The position numbers and the translations under genes are program-made. DNA of 64,000 nucleotides from Bifidobacterium asteroides (GTDB lineage: Bacteria > Actinomycetota > Actinomycetes > Actinomycetales > Bifidobacteriaceae): NCBI RefSeq assembly GCF_030758775.1, contig NZ_CP132384.1, forward strand, positions 1 to 64,000. The letters run 5' to 3'. The notes below the pieces were generated by a model. That model had not been told where the DNA came from. It saw only the letters and a list, made by a program, of their open reading frames with translations, and did no database searches. This document shows, in pieces, positions 19,762-33,341 of the stretch. Each line of letters opens with the position of its first letter. The stretch's first letter is position 1.

Positions 19762-22749
19762 TCAGGCCGTCGGCCCTTGGTCGGAGCTGTCCTCGGACGG
19801 CGTGGTCTCCATGCTGGCCGGATCCTGGGCGCGGGTCTGCCGGGCGTCGTCCGCCAGATCGCTCAGGGTGCCCACGTCGACAGCGCTGCGCCGTGCCTTG
19901 AACCTTCTGAAGGCCAGGTACTCCAAGGCCAGGAAGATCAGGGCCAGCACAACCAGTGCCACATAGAGGGCGATCTGCCAGGCCGGGGTCTGCACCTTGG
20001 GGTCGCCATTGGCGTACTTGTAGCCGTGCACGACCGTATAGAGGATGTTGTGGCTGGCCTGGCGCATGGCCTTGACCGAGGTGGCGCTCTTGTCCTTGAC
20101 GTGGTTGGTCACCTCGGTGGTGGCCAGCATGGCGTCGTTCCCGTTGCGGATCAACTGGTCGGCGTTCTGGTAACCATAGACGCCGAAGTAGTCGGTCAGA
20201 ACCATGCCGCGGAAGCCCCACTCACCGCGCAGCACATCCTGCATCAGCGGCGCATAGGCGGCCACGTAGGTGGTGCCGATGTAGTTGAAGGAGCTCATGG
20301 CAGCCTGGGCGCCGCCCTTGACTACAGCAGCCTGGAATGGCTTCAGGTAGATCTCGCGGATGGTCTGCTCGTTGGCCCAGGTGGCCAGCATGTTGGTACG
20401 GTTGGTCTCCTGGTCGTTCATGGCGAAGTGCTTCATGAAGGCGTAGACGCCCTTGGACCTGGCTGCCGCGACCTCGTTGGATCCCATGACCGCATTGATT
20501 TCGGGGTCTTCGGAGAAGTACTCGAAGTTACGTCCGGAGAAGGCGCTGCGGTGGATGTTGAAAGCTGGCGCATACCAGCCGGAGACATCCATGTCATGGG
20601 CCATGGTGCCGATCATCTCGCCGTAGCGGGTGGCCAGACCGGGGTTCCAGGTGCAGGCCAGGGAGGTGGATGAGGGGAAGCCCAGGGATCCGACCTTGGT
20701 GAAGTTGTTGTTCAGGGCGGCGGGGCCATCGGCGTCGGTGAGCTCGATCTTGCCGATGCCCTTGACGGCCTGGGTACCATAGCCGCTCATGGCGATCAGG
20801 CTGTCCATATCCTTGACGCTGAGCTGGTCCAGCAGCTTGTCCCACATGGGGTCGTCGTACTTCTTGTCACGCAGCTGGTAGAGCTTGACGTTGTTCTTGG
20901 CGCCTGTCGTGGGCATCTTGTCACTGTCTTTGTCGAACTTCTTGGGGTCGTAGTTGCTGTTGTTGTAGAAGTGGGCCTTGGCCTCCTCGGGCATCTCGGT
21001 GCTCTTGGGTGCCGCCACAGCATCAGCATAGTTGGCGAAGTGGTTGGCCCTGGACAGATAGGTCACCGTGCCCTTGGCATCGTCGAACCTGTTGGTGGCC
21101 GCGACCTTGTCGACGGAGCGGGGATTGCTCTTGTCATAGGTGACCGTATGGGCGATGTTGACCGTGTCGGACTGGATCGGACGGTGGGAGTCGGAACGGA
21201 TGGAGATGCCGTAGTCGCCCTGGTCCAGCACGTAGGCCTTGGCATGGTCGGCATCATAGGAGGCCATGTCCTCGTCCTTGAAGCTCACCGGGATGGTCTG
21301 GCTCTTGCCGGGATCCAGGATCCTGGTCTTCTTGAAGGAGATCAGGTTGGCGCTGGCCTTCTCGATGCCCCCGTTGGTGTAGGGAGGCTCGAAGTAGGTC
21401 TGGACCGTGTCGCGGCCGGCCTTGGCGCCGGTGTTGGTGACGGTCACATCGAAGGAGATCTTCCCGTCAGCATGATGGATCGGTCCCATCTTCTGGCTGA
21501 AGGCGGTGTATGACAGGCCGTATCCGAAGGGGTACTGGACCATCTGGTCGTAGTTGATCAGGCCTTCCTTGGCTGCAGTCTCCCAGAAGCGGTAGCCCAC
21601 GTAAATGCCCTCGTTGTAGTCCACGAAGGTAGGCGTACTGGTTTCGGGCTTGCCGGTGAACCCGGTGAAGGTGGCCTTGTGGTCGTCCATATTGGTGTAG
21701 GTGAATGAGCCGAAGTTGTTGTAGGTCGGCGTCTTGGTCAGATCGCGCACGAAGGTGTCGGAGGTCTTGCCCGAGGGGTTGACCTTGCCTTTCAGGACCT
21801 CGCCCAGGGCGGTGAAGCCGGCCTGGCCCGGGGGCGGGCACCAGAGGACGGACTTGATCTGAGGGTATTGACCCACGAAGTTCAGGTTGAAGGTGTTGGC
21901 GCCGTTGTAGACCAGAACCACCTTGTCGAAGGAGCTGGTGACCTTGGCGATCATGTCGCTCTCGGGCTTGGACAGCTCCAGGAAGCTCTGGCCCTGCTTG
22001 AAGTCCGGGTTGGCCTTGTCGTTGTCGTGATAGGTGATGTCCTTGGCCTTCATGTCCTTCGGCAGGTCGGCGCCCTCGCCGCCCACTCGGCCGATGACCA
22101 CTACAGCGGTGTCGGAGAACTGCTTGGCGTCATCCATGAGCTTGCTGGTGTACTTGTCGGCCGTGGGCTCGGGCAGGGTCCAATCCTGGGCGAACATCTC
22201 GACCTTGGGGCGGTCCGCACGGTACTTGGTATAGAAGTCGCTCAATTCCTTGTTGGTCTTCAGACCGGCTGAGGAGATGCCGTCGAGCAGGCTGGTGGTG
22301 GGGTTGTCAGCCGACATGGAGCCGGAGCCTGTGCCGCCGTAGACGGGGTTAGTCGAGGCCCAGCCGAAGACATTGACCTTGTCGGACTTCAGGGGGAGCG
22401 TCCCGTCTGAATTCTGCAGCATGGTGACGGACTCACGCTGGATGTCCTTGGCCAGGTTCCGGGCTGCGGTAACGGTCGCCGGCTGCAGCTCGTGCTTGCT
22501 GGTGGACTTGGTGATCAGGTTGGACAAGGGTCCCAGGAGCATGGTCGCCAGGGCTGCGACGACAGCCACGAAGGCCACCAGCCAGGACTGGGAGTGAATC
22601 ATCTTTCGGTTGGCTACGTTTTTGACGGTGTGCTTGTTCACGGCGATCGTGATCAGCAGGGCCAGTACCAGAAAGACGCCGATGACCACCAGCTGGGGTA
22701 TCAGCGACTTGAGTACGGCGACCACATCGCTCAGATTGACACTGAACAT
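19762..22749 (-). CDS. Membrane-anchored GH3 glycosidase with inverted domain order
   Basis: This 995-residue family 3 glycosidase has its parts in reversed order. Two N-terminal transmembrane segments (about 15-37 and 54-76) precede the alpha/beta sandwich (R-E-S-x-x-L-L/M-Q-N-x-D-G-x-L-P-L near 105-120). The fibronectin-like part with YPFGYGLSY (near 410) comes next, and the catalytic barrel comes last (SGRNFEYFSEDP; KHFAMNDQE; nucleophile D853 in VLTDYFG). A further membrane segment lies near 925-950, followed by a charged cytoplasmic tail. The catalytic body should lie outside the cell. AGAGGAAAG precedes ATG 22749. Known inverted-order GH3 enzymes come from gut and rumen bacteria; the substrate is unknown. 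Confidence 0.9.
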   Translation of the reverse strand: MFSVNLSDVVAVLKSLIPQLVVIGVFLVLALLITIAVNKHTVKNVANRKMIHSQSWLVAFVAVVAALATMLLGPLSNLITKSTSKHELQPATVTAARNLAKDIQRESVTMLQNSDGTLPLKSDKVNVFGWASTNPVYGGTGSGSMSADNPTTSLLDGISSAGLKTNKELSDFYTKYRADRPKVEMFAQDWTLPEPTADKYTSKLMDDAKQFSDTAVVVIGRVGGEGADLPKDMKAKDITYHDNDKANPDFKQGQSFLELSKPESDMIAKVTSSFDKVVLVYNGANTFNLNFVGQYPQIKSVLWCPPPGQAGFTALGEVLKGKVNPSGKTSDTFVRDLTKTPTYNNFGSFTYTNMDDHKATFTGFTGKPETSTPTFVDYNEGIYVGYRFWETAAKEGLINYDQMVQYPFGYGLSYTAFSQKMGPIHHADGKISFDVTVTNTGAKAGRDTVQTYFEPPYTNGGIEKASANLISFKKTRILDPGKSQTIPVSFKDEDMASYDADHAKAYVLDQGDYGISIRSDSHRPIQSDTVNIAHTVTYDKSNPRSVDKVAATNRFDDAKGTVTYLSRANHFANYADAVAAPKSTEMPEEAKAHFYNNSNYDPKKFDKDSDKMPTTGAKNNVKLYQLRDKKYDDPMWDKLLDQLSVKDMDSLIAMSGYGTQAVKGIGKIELTDADGPAALNNNFTKVGSLGFPSSTSLACTWNPGLATRYGEMIGTMAHDMDVSGWYAPAFNIHRSAFSGRNFEYFSEDPEINAVMGSNEVAAARSKGVYAFMKHFAMNDQETNRTNMLATWANEQTIREIYLKPFQAAVVKGGAQAAMSSFNYIGTTYVAAYAPLMQDVLRGEWGFRGMVLTDYFGVYGYQNADQLIRNGNDAMLATTEVTNHVKDKSATSVKAMRQASHNILYTVVHGYKYANGDPKVQTPAWQIALYVALVVLALIFLALEYLAFRRFKARRSAVDVGTLSDLADDARQTRAQDPASMETTPSEDSSDQGPTA

Positions 22750-23234
22750 GTTCGCTACTTTCCTCTGTTCTCTGCCGAAGCTTCACCCGGTCACGACTAT
22801 GGACCGGTCACGCAGCAGACGGAGCATTTGAACTGTGGTCCGCCTCCTGGGTGGGCGAGCGACCTTCAGCTGCATCGACACGCCTTTATGCCACGGTTTC
22901 AGTTAATCATTTACTACGTGTTTCTGCGGCTGCGTATGCGCGAACTGTCAAATTTGCCGCATAACCTGACTTGTTTTGCGGTGTGTATTTGCGTGTGATG
23001 AGGACTGGTCCTCATCTGGTTTGGCTTGGCAGGACACATACGGAGCAGCTTGCTTTTACAGCGAACGGCAAACTGCCAGAACGGAGTCGTTCAGGATGGC
23101 GATGATGCCGGGAGACCCTTAAAGAAACGGATTTTATCGCAATTGAATGTTTCTGGTTCCGCACCTAGAGGGAGGGAGTGCCAGTGTGCAGCCATAAGGC
23201 GAGAGATAGATAAGGAGACAGATAAAATGACTAT
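22750..23234. other. Divergent regulatory interval
   Basis: These 485 bases separate the minus-strand GH3 gene from the plus-strand hydrolase. No ORF here looks real. The interval holds an 18-base palindrome (listed separately), an AT-richer stretch at about 22885-22995, and an AAGGAG at 23212-23217 serving the hydrolase side. Confidence 0.6.
22998..23015. promoter_or_regulatory. 18-base palindrome, likely operator
   Basis: ATGAGGAC-TG-GTCCTCAT has eight-base perfect arms with a two-base centre. It is centred between the divergent GH3 and hydrolase genes. Length and symmetry fit a dimeric repressor such as a LacI- or GntR-type protein. No regulator gene is adjacent, so the factor is unknown. 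Confidence 0.5.
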
Positions 23235-23238
23235 ATGA
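23227..23238 (+). other. Three-codon leader ORF overlapping the hydrolase start
   Basis: ATG-ACT-ATA-TGA begins nine bases after AAGGAG (23212-23217), and its stop overlaps the hydrolase ATG at 23235. The good ribosome site is spaced for the mini-ORF, not for the hydrolase, so the hydrolase may rely on re-initiation. Confidence 0.4.
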
Positions 23239-24152
23239 CTAGTCGTGCCGACGTAGTTCCCAGTCGCTCTCGCCCATATAGGACGCGGATCAATGGTGCG
23301 CGCTTTGTTTTCTCGATGAATCCGGCACCTCCTCGTGCTCCTATCATTCTTTACCTCCATGGTGGTCCGGGTGATGCCTGCATTCCGCTGACCATGCGCT
23401 ACAACGCGGCCTTGGAGCGCGATTTCCGCTTCATCAACCTGGATCAGCGAGGCAGTGGACTGTCCTACCATCCTTTTGCGCCTGGCGAGGTAGTGACCAT
23501 CGATTCGATGGTTGAGGATGTTCACCAGTTCGTGCTACAGCTTCTTCGCGCCTACGGGCAGGATTCCCTCATCCTCGTCGGTCATTCATGGGGCAGCGTC
23601 CTGGGACTGGAGATGGTGAAGCGGTATCCCTCGCTCGTTCGCTGCTACATCGGCCTTGGGCAGGTCGTCAGCATGCGCGCCGCTCTTCGGCTAAGACGGC
23701 ATTGGGGGCAACAGAGTTTGGGCTCCCGGCTTGGTGCGATCGTCAGCAAGGAGAGCGGGGCTGCCGACATGGTGCTGATGATCGATGAGCTGCTGTCTCG
23801 TGGCGGGGTTGCCATGCTGTTCGGATCTCTGGGACGGATCATGACCTACCTGCGCTCGCCCTGCTACAACTGGTCGCGTCTGCTCAACCATGTCAAGGGG
23901 GTGGCTCAGTCCCGGGCGCGCTTGGACGCCGAGCTGGAGCAGGTCGATTTCAACGGGCAGACCTCTTTCGGGGCCCCTGTTTATTTCATCAGCGGCAAGT
24001 ATGACCGTCATCTGCCAGGCAGTCTGGTTGAGCGGTTTGCTGATGGGCTGAAGAGCACGCATCGGTTCATCCGATTTGACCGGTCAGGGCACTGCCCACA
24101 GTGGGATGAGCCAGAACGGTTCGCAGCAACGGTTAAAGCCCTCTGCTTGTAG
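23235..24152 (+). CDS. Alpha/beta hydrolase, proline-iminopeptidase-like
   Basis: The 305-residue alpha/beta hydrolase has the oxyanion segment HGGPG (about 43-47) and the nucleophile elbow GHSWGS. A likely acid is the Asp of KYDRH and the histidine is in SGHCP near the end. The DQRGSG motif after HGGPG is typical of S33 prolyl aminopeptidases and related esterases. The lid region (about 135-230) is divergent, so peptidase versus esterase activity cannot be decided. There is no signal peptide. The start at ATG 23235 overlaps a tiny leader ORF. Confidence 0.85.
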   Translation: MTSRADVVPSRSRPYRTRINGARFVFSMNPAPPRAPIILYLHGGPGDACIPLTMRYNAALERDFRFINLDQRGSGLSYHPFAPGEVVTIDSMVEDVHQFVLQLLRAYGQDSLILVGHSWGSVLGLEMVKRYPSLVRCYIGLGQVVSMRAALRLRRHWGQQSLGSRLGAIVSKESGAADMVLMIDELLSRGGVAMLFGSLGRIMTYLRSPCYNWSRLLNHVKGVAQSRARLDAELEQVDFNGQTSFGAPVYFISGKYDRHLPGSLVERFADGLKSTHRFIRFDRSGHCPQWDEPERFAATVKALCL

Positions 24153-24675
24153 CGCCTGTGTAAGAAGGAACTGCAGCCTGGCTGCACGCACCCATCCGCA
24201 TGGTGGAAATACCTCTTGCGAAGAACCGAATCTACTAATATGAGTCATTGAAGATATTGGTTTGAGCCTCGCTGAAGAGTGCGCGGGGCTCCTGGATAGG
24301 TGAAGGCCAATTGAGCGGGGCTTGGTCGGCAAAAACCGACACGCCGTAGAAACCGCGAAATCATTGGGTTCCACCGTAATTTCAGTATGCCAATTTGCGG
24401 GTCAACCCAAACTCGTGTAAGTTTACTTCTTGCTGCCCGGCAGTGATGAGAACTCTTCGGAGGGCTTGGAGCTGTTGGTGTGGTGGTGGTTTGAGAACTC
24501 AAGAGCGTGTTTGTGCTACTTATAGCTTTTTGATTGCCAGTCCGATGCCCGCCCGGCTGTTGTCGGGTACGTGGGAGCGTTGTGAGGGGTGTCGGGGTTT
24601 TTCGTGGGTTGGTTTCCTCCTTATGGAAGCTGGCCCGTCAATTTATTATGAGAGTCGTTTCGGCTTCTTCATGGT
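24153..24675 (+). other. rRNA operon leader and upstream region
   Basis: No protein gene is visible in these 523 bases. TTGAGAACTC at 24491-24500 resembles the conserved antitermination-type leader motif found ahead of actinobacterial 16S genes, and a related TTGAGAACT is repeated in the spacer at 26440-26448. The promoter must lie here, but I cannot place it with confidence. Confidence 0.6.
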
Positions 24676-29684
<5,009 letters not shown>

Positions 29685-29851
29685 ACACCCGCCCCCGTGA
29701 GGGGCGGCGGCATCAACCCTGCTGCGAAACACATGCCTGCGGCAATATGCACGAACACGCACAGGCGATCAGACAATCGGAACACGCGTCCACCATCCGG
29801 TCCCCAAGCCGCCAGGAGACCCCGACCCGGCAGGGTCGGCAGAATTGAAGA

Positions 29852-29969
29852 TTCGCGGCGGTCATGGCCTGGGGGAGACGCCCGGTCCCATTCCGAACCC
29901 GGAAGCTAAGACCCAGCACGGCAATGGTACTGCACCCGGAAGAGTGTGGGAGAGTAGCACACCGCCGCC
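29852..29969 (+). rRNA. 5S ribosomal RNA
   Basis: GCGGCGG near the start pairs with CCGCCGC at the end. Internal segments CCCATTCCGAACCCGGAAG and GGGAGAGTAG are diagnostic for 5S rRNA. It follows 23S after about 170 bases, completing the operon. Confidence 0.95.
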
Positions 29970-29985
29970 ACAACACCTAAAAGTA

Positions 29986-30019
29986 AAGGCCTCTGATGAC
30001 ATCAGTCACCAGAGGCCTT
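29986..30019 (+). terminator. rRNA operon terminator hairpin
   Basis: AAGGCCTCTG (29986-29995) pairs with CAGAGGCCTT (30010-30019), a perfect ten-base-pair stem 16 bases after 5S. There is no T-run. Confidence 0.7.
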
Positions 30020-30492
30020 ACTGTATGTCCGGCTATACACTCCACAAAACACTCTTTGTCTGCGCTCCGCGCCTCTATATGTAAGTGCACTTTAGCTTTA
30101 TCAGCATGTTTCATGGTGTGGTAAGCCCACGAGGCGTATGCAGGTCAGCTTTATCCGATCCGTGCTCGTGTTCTCACGACACAATAGACAATAAAAATAC
30201 AACTTTCGTGGAGCAACTTACTAATATTCCGGCTCATTCGATATTGAAAAAGCCATTAACAGTGACTTACGCCGTTGATCGGGATTAGTGCAGCAGTCAG
30301 CACGTTGCCCAGAAATCTTGAGGTTATGTTCAATTGATGAAGGGCCTGGTGCATTCAATGGAACATATCCACGAACTATATTTTTAATGCACTTTTGATG
30401 ATGCCCCAAAACCCATGTGTGTCAATACATAAAACGTTGAAGCAAATAAGTAAAATGTCAGCTGTTGTCCACTATATACAGGGAGGTATTAG
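30020..30492. other. Intergenic region before the OPA antiporter
   Basis: About 470 AT-rich bases with no convincing gene. It should hold the promoter of the transporter-phosphatase pair. I see no clear palindrome or riboswitch. Confidence 0.4.
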
Positions 30493-31887
30493 ATGGCTGG
30501 CAGGATATTCGATATCCATTTGGACAAACATGTGCCGAAGACGACCATACCGGTAGCTGAACAACGACATCTCTGGTTCCGTGAGTTCATGAAACCATAT
30601 CTGATGGTAATCATTCTGTACATTACCATGTACCTTGTTCGGAATAATTTTAAAGCAGCGCAGCCTTTGATGAAACAGCAGCTGGGCATTACTACCCAGC
30701 AGTTGGGCGTAATCGGTTTTGTTTTCTCTGTTGTCTATGGAATCGGAAAAATCGTTGTGGGATATCTAGTCACCGGCAAAGACAACAAGAAGATTGCATC
30801 GATTATGCTTTTCTGCTCGTCTATCGCGGTCATCTGCATTGGTTTCCTGTTCACCCTGAGTCATGTGCCTATGGGGTGGTTGATCGTTCTATGGGCCCTG
30901 AACGGGATCTTTCAGTGCGCCGGAGGCCCAAGCTGCGCCACGGTGATTTCTAACTGGACGACGAAGACGACTTATGGCCGATATTTGGGTGTTTGGAACG
31001 CTTCACACAATATCGGTGGCGGTTTGGCTGGAGTATTCGCCATCTGGTGTGCCCAAACCTTCTTTGGAGGAAAGGTGGCCGGGATGTTTATTGTCCCGGG
31101 AATAGTGGCGCTCCTTGTTGCTATTATGTGCTTTCTGGTCGGCAAGAACCGGCCTGAGGACCTCGGGTGGGAACCCTCGGAGACGATCTTCGATGAGCCT
31201 GTCAAGCAGGAAGACGAAGAGTCGCATGACGATACCACTTGGCAGATTTTCCGCCGGTACCTGCTTTCCAACCCTTGGGTTTGGGTGCTTTGCGTCAGCA
31301 ACGTTTTCGTCTATCTGATCCGCATCGGCATCGACAACTGGGCGCCTTTGCGCGTGACTGAGCAGCTGCATTTCAGCAATCAGGTCGGTGCACGGACCAT
31401 CTTCTATTTCGAGATGGGTGCTTTGATTGGATGCCTTCTCTGGGGCGTGGTGTCTGACTTCCTGGGTGGCAGGCCCGCCCTTGTATCCACGCTTTGCGCC
31501 ATCTGCCTGCCGCTCGGAATGGCAGGCTACCAGCTGGGCCGCACCCCTGTGGTCATTTATATTTCGCTGTTCTTTTTGGGTATGTTCATTTTCGGACCCC
31601 AGATGCTGATCAATATCTCCATGCTCAATCAAATTCCAAAGCGAGCAAATGTGCTGTCCGGCGGCATGGTCGGTGCATTCGCATATCTGTTCGGTGATTC
31701 CACTGCCAAGGTCCTGCTGGCTAAAATCGCAGATTCCTCGTCCGATGGGCTGACCGTGCTGGGGCATGTGCTGCATGGTTGGAACGACACTTTTATTGTG
31801 CTGTATATCGCCATTGTCTGTGCAGTTGTGCTTTTGGGCCTAGTGGCCTTGATGGAAGAGAAACGTATTAGAGGAGGTCGTCGATGA
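30493..31887 (+). CDS. Organophosphate:phosphate antiporter (OPA family, UhpT/GlpT-like)
   Basis: This 464-residue, 12-helix MFS protein belongs to the OPA family that exchanges sugar phosphates or glycerol-3-phosphate for inorganic phosphate. Family features are the N-terminal YLVRNNF motif on helix 1, G-K-x-x-x-G-Y-L-V near 90-100, the cytoplasmic loop between helices 6 and 7 (about 225-255), and G-P-Q-M-L-I in the second half. GGGAGG lies upstream of ATG 30493. The stop overlaps the phosphatase start (ATGA), so both are one operon. The exact substrate cannot be assigned. Confidence 0.9.
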   Translation: MAGRIFDIHLDKHVPKTTIPVAEQRHLWFREFMKPYLMVIILYITMYLVRNNFKAAQPLMKQQLGITTQQLGVIGFVFSVVYGIGKIVVGYLVTGKDNKKIASIMLFCSSIAVICIGFLFTLSHVPMGWLIVLWALNGIFQCAGGPSCATVISNWTTKTTYGRYLGVWNASHNIGGGLAGVFAIWCAQTFFGGKVAGMFIVPGIVALLVAIMCFLVGKNRPEDLGWEPSETIFDEPVKQEDEESHDDTTWQIFRRYLLSNPWVWVLCVSNVFVYLIRIGIDNWAPLRVTEQLHFSNQVGARTIFYFEMGALIGCLLWGVVSDFLGGRPALVSTLCAICLPLGMAGYQLGRTPVVIYISLFFLGMFIFGPQMLINISMLNQIPKRANVLSGGMVGAFAYLFGDSTAKVLLAKIADSSSDGLTVLGHVLHGWNDTFIVLYIAIVCAVVLLGLVALMEEKRIRGGRR

Positions 31888-32636
31888 ACATCACCAATTT
31901 CCGGGATCTGGGTGGCATGCGGACCATCCACGGCCGCCGGGTCCGCCAGCACAAGTTCATCCGGTCCGGGCAGCTGGTCGGCCTGGACGAGGAGACCAAG
32001 AGGGATTTGGTTAACCGTTACCGGGTGACGGAGGTCGTGGACTTCCGTAGGCCCTTCGAGATACAGGAGAGTCCTGACGACTCAATCGAAGGCATCTCTT
32101 TTACCAACATCGATCTGCTGGGTATGATCGGTGCCCGTAATACCAGCTTGGACGACTTCGCCTCAATAGGTTCGGTCGATCGGGTCAATGACCATATGCT
32201 GGGCACCTACCACGATATGGTCCTGAATCCAGGCGCTCAGAAAGGTTTTGGGCGCTTCCTGCGCATCGTCGTGGGCAACACACAGGGGGCCACTCTCTTC
32301 CACTGCTTTGCCGGCAAGGACAGGACCGGGTTCGCCGCGGCCCTGGTGCTCTGGCTGCTGGAGGTGGACGACGACCAGATATTCGCGGACTATCTGAAGA
32401 CCAACGAGGAGAGGGTTGCGGCCAACAATCAGCTGCTGGACCAATTCCGCGCCAAGGGCTTCGACCAGGATTCGTTGGATGCACTGGCGGTCGCGCTTTA
32501 TGTCAAGAAGGAATATCTGATCTACGCCCGCCAGCTCATGATTGATGCCTATGGTGATGTCTTCGCCTATGCACATCAGGCCCTAGGGTTCGGATCAGAC
32601 CAGGTGGAGGCCCTGCGTCGCAACCTGCTTGAGTAA
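31884..32636 (+). CDS. Tyrosine-phosphatase-fold phosphatase
   Basis: The 250-residue protein has the Cys-based phosphatase loop HCFAGKDRTG, with C141 as nucleophile and R147 binding phosphate. The N-terminal NFRDLGGMRT segment is the usual opening of this bacterial family (Y_phosphatase3 type). GGAGG lies upstream and the start overlaps the antiporter stop. Family members act on phosphoproteins or phospholipids and some on small phosphates. Pairing with an organophosphate carrier suggests action on the imported compound, which is my inference. Confidence 0.9.
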   Translation: MNITNFRDLGGMRTIHGRRVRQHKFIRSGQLVGLDEETKRDLVNRYRVTEVVDFRRPFEIQESPDDSIEGISFTNIDLLGMIGARNTSLDDFASIGSVDRVNDHMLGTYHDMVLNPGAQKGFGRFLRIVVGNTQGATLFHCFAGKDRTGFAAALVLWLLEVDDDQIFADYLKTNEERVAANNQLLDQFRAKGFDQDSLDALAVALYVKKEYLIYARQLMIDAYGDVFAYAHQALGFGSDQVEALRRNLLE

Positions 32637-33048
32637 CCGGACAAGACCAAATAGGTGCGGACAGGCGATCGGGCTTGAGTGCCAATTGTAAGGAGGGCAT
32701 CGTGCATACATAAGTCTGGGACGGTGGTGATTCCGGGCCTCCCGTGTGGCTCTGGTCGGTCAATGTTGATCACCAGACGACCGGGAGGCCCGGGCCATTG
32801 TGAAGCGGCCATGAATGCGGGCGCGGGTTTCTTTCACACAGACGGATTGCCGCGTAGACTGCGATTATATGGTCAGCAAAACGGTATGGAAGCAGCTGGA
32901 TCAGTCTTGGCTGACCATATCAACGCTGCAGGTGTCTGGATGATCTAGGAGGATTTTGGACCCAACTTAAAAGAGATATCCATGTCCTGGAGCGGCTGCA
33001 GTTGTCTCCCTGCCCGGTCTGTTTACGCCCTTTCTTATGTCGCTGGGG
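32637..33048. other. Gene-poor interval after the phosphatase
   Basis: No credible gene. It contains the long hairpin at 32733-32793 and a ribosome-site-like AAGGAGG near 32690 followed only by a four-codon reading frame (GTG-CAT-ACA-TAA). An 89-codon frame at 32679-32948 lacks coding character. Confidence 0.5.
32733..32793 (+). terminator. Long hairpin downstream of the OPA-phosphatase operon
   Basis: CCGGGCCTCCC (32733-32743) pairs perfectly with GGGAGGCCCGG (32783-32793). An inner TCTGGT/ACCAGA pair (32751-32756 and 32772-32777) extends the stem. It is about 100 bases after the operon and probably terminates it, though it lacks a T-run. Confidence 0.5.
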
Positions 33049-33216
33049 TCAGAAGATGCCGTTGCCGTTACGGGACTGTACGTCTTCCAGGTTGTGCTGG
33101 ATGTAGTCGTTTCGCATGAACCTGTCGAGGTTGCTGGTATCTCCCCGGCTGAAGACCTGGTCGTAGAACTCATACACCAGGGACTTGCTGGCTGCCGTCT
33201 CAGTCTCGCCCATCAT
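33049..33216 (-). pseudogene. Truncated SnoaL-like (NTF2-fold) remnant
   Basis: The 55-residue reading frame starts at ATG 33216 with GGAGG upstream. It matches the first helix and strand of SnoaL-like NTF2-fold proteins: V-Y-E-F-Y-D-Q-V-F, then D-R-F-M-R-x-D-Y-I-Q-H-N. Full members have about 120-140 residues, so only the N-terminal third remains. No downstream frame continues the fold. It is probably a decayed gene. Confidence 0.55.
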
Positions 33217-33341
33217 GAACCTCCGCTTTCTGCCTGTATATAAATATTCGAGTTTCTTCATGAGTAGGTGTCTTTGCGCAGGCTCGTAAGCACGTATGCG
33301 GTTTCTGATGAGCGGGGGACGGCAACAGGCGGGAAGGTTAG

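Noticed and set aside
32679-32948. 89-codon frame after the phosphatase
   Set aside because: It covers the long hairpin, has no ribosome site suited to its start and no protein-like pattern.
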